Of a stretch of DNA of 18,537 bases, positions 14,769-18,537 are shown in pieces. Source of the stretch: Hyphomicrobiales bacterium (lineage in GTDB: Bacteria; Pseudomonadota; Alphaproteobacteria; Rhizobiales; Xanthobacteraceae); assembly GCA_016201085.1 (NCBI GenBank), contig JACQDO010000078.1, positions 1 to 18,537 of the forward strand, in the 5' to 3' direction. The translations under genes and the position numbers were made by a program. The notes beneath the pieces were generated by a model. It was not told the DNA's origin. It was given only the letters and a program-made list of their open reading frames with translations, and searched no databases. Position 1 is the stretch's first letter; each line of letters starts with the position of its first letter.

Positions 14769-16127
14769 GTGCTTCCAGCCGACGGCAATCCCGCAACGCT
14801 GCCAGCGCTTCCCCCGCTTACCGGGTTGCGGCGCGATTTCATCTGGGGCGTGTCGACCTCGAGTTTCCAGATCGAGGGTGCCACGCGCAAGGACGGCCGC
14901 GGGCCAAGCGTCTGGGACACGCGCGGGCAACAGGGCCTGATCGCCAATCGCGACACCGGCGACGTCGCCTGCGACCATTACCATCGCTACAAGGAAGACG
15001 TCGCCTTGATGCAGCGGCTCGGCATCCAGGCCTACCGGTTTTCCGTGGCCTGGCCACGCGTGCTGCCGCAAGGGCGCGGGACGCCGAACGAGCCGGGTCT
15101 GGCATTCTACGACCGGCTGATCGACGCGCTGCTCGCCGCCGGCATCGAGCCGTGGCTTTGTCTCTATCACTGGGACATGCCGCAGGCGATCGACGACCTC
15201 GGCGGCTGGACCGCGCGCGACAGCGTCGCCTGGTTCGCCGACTACGCCGCTCTGGTGGCCGGCCGCTATGGCGACCGGGTGAAGCGTTTCGCCACCTTCA
15301 ACGAGCCGTCGATCTTCACACTGTTCGGCTTCGGTTTCGGCGGCGGCCAGGACGCGGTCGCCGCCGATCGCATGCACCGCGCCATCCATCACGTGAACCT
15401 CGCGCACGGTACGGCCGTCGACGCGCTGCGCGCGCGCGTGCCGGCGAGCTCGATCGGCTGCGTGCACAATTTTCAGCCGTGCCGGCCGTCGACGCCCGCC
15501 GATACGCCGGCCGCCGCGCTGAGCGACGCCTATTGGAACCGGGCCTATCCCGATCCGCAAAGCCGCGGCTTCTATCCGCCGCTGCTGCGCGAGAAAATCG
15601 AGCCGCATATGCAGCCGGGCGACATGGCGCGCATCGTGCGTCCGCTCGACTGGTTCGGCCTCAATCATTATGGGCCCACCTACTTCAAGGCCGATCCAAA
15701 CTCGCGCTTCGGTTTCGATTTCGGCGCGGCGCCGGCCGATATGGGCCAGACGCCGATCGGCTGGACCATGGACCCGCAGGCGTTCCACGAAACATTGCTG
15801 ACGGTCGACCGCGATTATGGCTTGCCGATCTATGTGACCGAAAACGGCATGGGCGAGAAAGAGCAGCTCGATGCCAACGGCGCCGTTATCGACAATAAGC
15901 GCATCGCTTTTCTGCGTGCCTATATCGCGGCGATGAACGACGCAGCCAGCGCCGGCGCCGATGTTCGCGGCTATTTCGTCTGGTCGCTGCTCGATAATTT
16001 CGAATGGGAAGCCGGCTACAGCGTGCGGTTCGGACTAACTTACGTCGACTATCCAACCCAGCGGCGCATTCCAAAGACGTCGTTTCACTGGTATGCCGAT
16101 CTGATCAAGACCGCGCGGCAGCAATGA
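14769..16127 (+). CDS. Glycoside hydrolase family 1 beta-glucosidase
   Basis: The GTG 14769 start is preceded by GAGGTGA at good spacing, and the 452-aa length is typical of bacterial GH1. The acid/base is Glu179 in TFNEPSIF, and the nucleophile is Glu358 in VTENGMG. The N-terminal FIWGVSTSSFQIEGA (24-38), WHWDMPQA-like LYHWDMPQA (132-140) and C-terminal FVWSLLDNFEWEAGY complete the family signature. It would release glucose or another beta-linked sugar from oligosaccharides in the cytosol; no signal peptide is seen. Its TGA overlaps the start of the glucokinase gene, so product and kinase are made together. It begins the plus-strand sugar operon. Confidence 0.95.
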   Translation: MLPADGNPATLPALPPLTGLRRDFIWGVSTSSFQIEGATRKDGRGPSVWDTRGQQGLIANRDTGDVACDHYHRYKEDVALMQRLGIQAYRFSVAWPRVLPQGRGTPNEPGLAFYDRLIDALLAAGIEPWLCLYHWDMPQAIDDLGGWTARDSVAWFADYAALVAGRYGDRVKRFATFNEPSIFTLFGFGFGGGQDAVAADRMHRAIHHVNLAHGTAVDALRARVPASSIGCVHNFQPCRPSTPADTPAAALSDAYWNRAYPDPQSRGFYPPLLREKIEPHMQPGDMARIVRPLDWFGLNHYGPTYFKADPNSRFGFDFGAAPADMGQTPIGWTMDPQAFHETLLTVDRDYGLPIYVTENGMGEKEQLDANGAVIDNKRIAFLRAYIAAMNDAASAGADVRGYFVWSLLDNFEWEAGYSVRFGLTYVDYPTQRRIPKTSFHWYADLIKTARQQ

Positions 16128-17110
16128 TGCATCAGACCGACAGCGAGCAAGCCACGGGTGTCGTCCTGGCGGACGTCGGCGGCACTAATGTGCGTTTTGC
16201 TGTGCTGATGGGCGATGTGCTGGGCCTGATCGAGCATTTGGCGGTGCGCGATTACAAGCACTTCGGCGATGCGCTGGACGCGTTCCTGCGCCGCCAAACG
16301 CAACGCGCGGCGATCCGCGGCGCGGTTTTCGCCGTCGCCGGGGTGGTGAAGGGCGAGCGCTGCGAACTCACGAATAGCGCGTGGATTGTCGATGCGGCCG
16401 AGCTGCGCGGCCGCTTTGGATTGACCGCCATCGATATTGTCAACGATTTTGCGGCGATCGCCTGGTCGTTGCCGCGGCTTGCCGGCAACGACCTCCGCCT
16501 CGTCGGTGGCGGAGCGCCGTTACGGGATGCGCCCATGGTCGTGCTCGGTCCCGGCACCGGTTTGGGCGTGGCGGCCTACGTGCCGCGCGCGGATGGCGCC
16601 TTCGTGCTGCACAGCGAAGGCGGCCACTCGACGGCGCCGAGCGGCTCGCCGCGCGAGGACGCCATCGTCGACAATCTGCGCCGGCGGTTCGGGCACGTCT
16701 CGGCCGAGCGCGTGTTGTCCGGGTATGGCCTGGAAAACCTCTATCGCGCCATTGCCGAAATTGACTCGGTTTCCGTGCCGGAACGCAACGCGGCCGAGAT
16801 CACGCAGGCCGCCATGACTGGGCGCTGCCCCACCAGCCGCGCCGCGCTCGATACGTTCTGCGCCATGCTCGGCGACGTCGCCGGGAATTTCGCGCTCGGC
16901 TTCGGCGCGCAGGGCGGGGTATTCATCGCCGGCGGAATTATACCGCGCGTCAGCGATGAACTGCCGCGCTCGCAATTCCGCGCGCGCTTCGAGGCGAAGG
17001 GGCGGTTGAGCGGTTATCTCAAGCCAATCCCGGTCTATCTGATCCTGCAAGACGATCCGGCGTTCATCGGGCTGCGCTCGCTTGCCGCGCGATTGGCACG
17101 GAAAGTCTAA
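16124..17110 (+). CDS. glk: Glucokinase
   Basis: The 328-aa product has the proteobacterial glucokinase pattern: ADVGGTNVRFAV (16-27) for ATP, IVNDFAAIA (105-113) with catalytic Asp108, LGPGTGLGVA (141-150), SEGGH (164-168) for sugar contacts, and a C-terminal FIAGGIIPR. It phosphorylates glucose to glucose 6-phosphate with ATP in the cytosol. ATG 16124 overlaps the GH1 stop as ATGA; ATG 16127, the next codon, is equally possible. The position directly after a beta-glucosidase indicates that glucose is set free and trapped at once. The PfkB-family gene follows after a short gap. Confidence 0.93.
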   Translation: MMHQTDSEQATGVVLADVGGTNVRFAVLMGDVLGLIEHLAVRDYKHFGDALDAFLRRQTQRAAIRGAVFAVAGVVKGERCELTNSAWIVDAAELRGRFGLTAIDIVNDFAAIAWSLPRLAGNDLRLVGGGAPLRDAPMVVLGPGTGLGVAAYVPRADGAFVLHSEGGHSTAPSGSPREDAIVDNLRRRFGHVSAERVLSGYGLENLYRAIAEIDSVSVPERNAAEITQAAMTGRCPTSRAALDTFCAMLGDVAGNFALGFGAQGGVFIAGGIIPRVSDELPRSQFRARFEAKGRLSGYLKPIPVYLILQDDPAFIGLRSLAARLARKV

Positions 17111-17121
17111 GGATGGACGCC

Positions 17122-18060
17122 ATGGCCGAGATCGTCACGCTGACGCCGAACCCCGCCATCGATCTGTCGACGTCGATCGACCGCGTGGTGCCGATGCGCA
17201 AGCTGCGTTGCACGGCGCAGCGGCGCGACCCCGGCGGCGGCGGCGTGAATGTCGCCCGCGTCGTCAAGAGATTTGGCGGCGATGTCGAGGCCATTTTCCC
17301 GGCCGGCGGCTTCACCGGACAATTGCTTCGCCAACTGGTCGCCAACGAGAACATCCCGACCCGCGCCATCGAAGTCCAAGCGGAAACTCGCGAGGATTTC
17401 TCGGTGACCGAACGCAGCACGACGCATCAGTATCGTTTCGTGCTGCCCGGAATGCCGTTGCGCGAAAGCGAATGGCGCGGCTGTCTCGATGCGCTGGCCG
17501 CCACGCAGCCGCGACCGAAATTCATCGTCGGCAGCGGCAGCCTACCGCCGGGAGCTCCGGACGACTTCTATGCGCAGGCGGCCGGTATTGCGCGCAAGCT
17601 GGGGGCCAAGTTTATTCTCGATACCTCCGGTGCGCCGCTCGCTGCGGCGTTGCAGCACGGCGTCACTCTGATCAAGCCGAATCTGCGCGAAATGCGCGAT
17701 CTTGTCGGGGTGGAGCTCGTCAATCAGGACGATTGGATCGTCGCGGCGCGCGAATACATTCATGCCGGCAAGGTCGAGGTCGTCGCGCTGTCGCTCGGCC
17801 ATCTCGGCGCACTGCTGGTCACGCGCGATCGGGCCTTGCGCTCGCCGGCGCTGCCGATCAAGCCGGTGAGTGCGATCGGCGCTGGCGACAGCTTTCTCGG
17901 CGCCCTGGTCTTCAGTCTGGCCAGAGGCGATAGCCTGGCCGATGCTTTTAGGCTGGGCGTCGCCGCCGGCTCGGCGGCGCTGACCCACGCGGGGACCGAG
18001 CTCTGCCAGCCGGCCGATGTCTACCGGCTGCTCGCTCAGGTGACGATCGAATCGGTTTGA
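17122..18060 (+). CDS. PfkB-family sugar phosphate kinase (1-phosphofructokinase / Pfk-2 type)
   Basis: The 312-aa protein starts at ATG 17122, nine bases after AAGGA; ATG 17113 would leave no spacing. Family features are IVTLTPNPAIDLS (4-16), PGGGGVNVARV (37-47), SGSLPPG (138-144), IKPNLREMRDL (184-194) and SAIGAGDSFLGALVF with catalytic base Asp256. The IVTLTPNPAID start is typical of the tagatose-6-phosphate, 1-phosphofructo- and Pfk-2 kinases rather than ribokinase proper. It would phosphorylate fructose 6-phosphate, fructose 1-phosphate or tagatose 6-phosphate. It closes the GH1-glk-pfkB operon. No phosphotransferase gene is nearby, which makes the 6-phosphofructokinase role somewhat more likely (inference). 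Confidence 0.9.
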   Translation: MAEIVTLTPNPAIDLSTSIDRVVPMRKLRCTAQRRDPGGGGVNVARVVKRFGGDVEAIFPAGGFTGQLLRQLVANENIPTRAIEVQAETREDFSVTERSTTHQYRFVLPGMPLRESEWRGCLDALAATQPRPKFIVGSGSLPPGAPDDFYAQAAGIARKLGAKFILDTSGAPLAAALQHGVTLIKPNLREMRDLVGVELVNQDDWIVAAREYIHAGKVEVVALSLGHLGALLVTRDRALRSPALPIKPVSAIGAGDSFLGALVFSLARGDSLADAFRLGVAAGSAALTHAGTELCQPADVYRLLAQVTIESV

Positions 18061-18075
18061 TTCGTACGCGCCGAA

Positions 18076-18537
18076 TTATCGATTGAGCCAGCGCCGCGCG
18101 AAGCCGAGGATGCCCTGCGGCAAGAAGATCACCATGGCGATGAATATAATGCCGACCGGGATCAGGTACTGCTCGGTGAAGAAGCGCGAGAACATCTCGC
18201 GCAGCAGCAGGAAGAAGCCGGCGCCGACGATCGGCCCGACCAGCGTGCCGATGCCGCCCATGACGTTGAAGATCACGGTCTCGCCCGAGACCAGGAAATA
18301 GACGAAATCGGGCGCGGCGAAGCGGTTCTGGATCGCATAGAGCACACCGGCCAGCCCCGCGAACAATCCCGACAGCATCACCGCCGCGATCTTGTAGCAC
18401 TCGACCGCATAGCCGATCGCGCGGGTGCGTGCTTCGTTCTCGCGGATCGATTGCAGCACCATGCCGAACGGCGACTGGGTGATGCGTCGCAGCACCAGAT
18501 AGGATGCCGTCACCACCGCGAGCACGAACCAGTGCAG
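18076..18537 (-). CDS. LivM-type branched-chain amino acid ABC transporter permease (partial, C-terminal part)
   Basis: The frame is open from the right edge to TAA 18076-18078, giving 153 residues of the C-terminal half. Motifs include FGMVLQSIRENEARTRAIGY (the EAA-like cytoplasmic loop region), YKIAAVMLSGLFAGLAGVLYA, and VMGGIGTLVGPIVGAG, typical of LivM permeases. LivM pairs with LivH, two ATPases and a periplasmic receptor to import branched-chain amino acids, or amides, urea and aromatic acids in relatives. The gene converges on the PfkB kinase, leaving 15 bp between stops. The rest of the gene and presumably its operon lie to the right. Confidence 0.92.
   Translation of the reverse strand: MHWFVLAVVTASYLVLRRITQSPFGMVLQSIRENEARTRAIGYAVECYKIAAVMLSGLFAGLAGVLYAIQNRFAAPDFVYFLVSGETVIFNVMGGIGTLVGPIVGAGFFLLLREMFSRFFTEQYLIPVGIIFIAMVIFLPQGILGFARRWLNR

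Noticed and set aside
14723..15898. A 391-codon plus-strand frame overlapping the GH1 gene.
   Set aside because: The GH1 frame has both catalytic motifs and a Shine-Dalgarno sequence; the other frame is Arg/Ala-rich with no motif.
18048..18064. Short inverted repeat CGAATC-GGTTT-GATTCG over the stop codon of the PfkB gene, possible terminator.
   Set aside because: Only six base pairs and no T-run follows, so an intrinsic terminator is not supported.

Overview
The window is GC-rich DNA with dense, short-gapped genes on both strands. Gene content (two Bug-type solute-binding proteins, a CaiB/acyl-CoA dehydrogenase/MaoC/CitE-like set, LivM) and two families of palindromic intergenic repeats of a kind I associate with Bradyrhizobium, Rhodopseudomonas and relatives suggest a soil alphaproteobacterium of the Hyphomicrobiales. 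The assignment is an inference from repeats, codon use and gene families. No rRNA, tRNA, CRISPR array or insertion sequence was seen, and no stretch above 300 bases lacks a gene.

Left edge (1-1473, + strand): the tail of a probable tape-measure protein followed by an AAA+ ATPase of the Afp15/Pvc15 type. This is the end of an extracellular contractile injection system (eCIS) locus that continues to the left of the window. A TauE/SafE permease converges on it (2260-1496).

Centre (2435-11575): a catabolic island organised around a TetR-type regulator. A minus-strand run encodes an Asp/Glu-racemase family protein, two Bug periplasmic binding proteins, an SDR lacking three of the four canonical catalytic residues, and a PaaI-type thioesterase. 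Plus-strand genes encode a MaoC hydratase and then a CitE-like lyase, an acyl-CoA dehydrogenase and a CaiB-type CoA-transferase. An identical 14-bp perfect palindrome lies in the racemase/MaoC divergent region and in the tetR/citE divergent region, each in the spacer of a TTGCAA promoter-like element. Together these enzymes make a plausible route for a dicarboxylic acid: CoA transfer, desaturation, hydration, then malyl-type C-C cleavage. That resembles itaconate, mesaconate or methylsuccinate breakdown. A perfect 62-bp tandem duplication covers the acyl-CoA dehydrogenase/CoA-transferase junction.

Right part (11675-18060): a 4HBT-type thioesterase, then a sugar module. A GH4 glycosidase and an agarase-like clan GH-A hydrolase overlap by 4 bp on the minus strand. 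Divergent to them are a GH1 beta-glucosidase, glucokinase and a PfkB kinase, which would release glucose and phosphorylate hexoses. An 8-6-8 inverted repeat lies in the divergent promoter region. The window ends in the C-terminal part of a LivM-type ABC permease.

Four palindromic repeats, from two unrelated families, each sit exactly at the end of a minus-strand gene and supply its stop codon (TAG for one family, TAA for the other).
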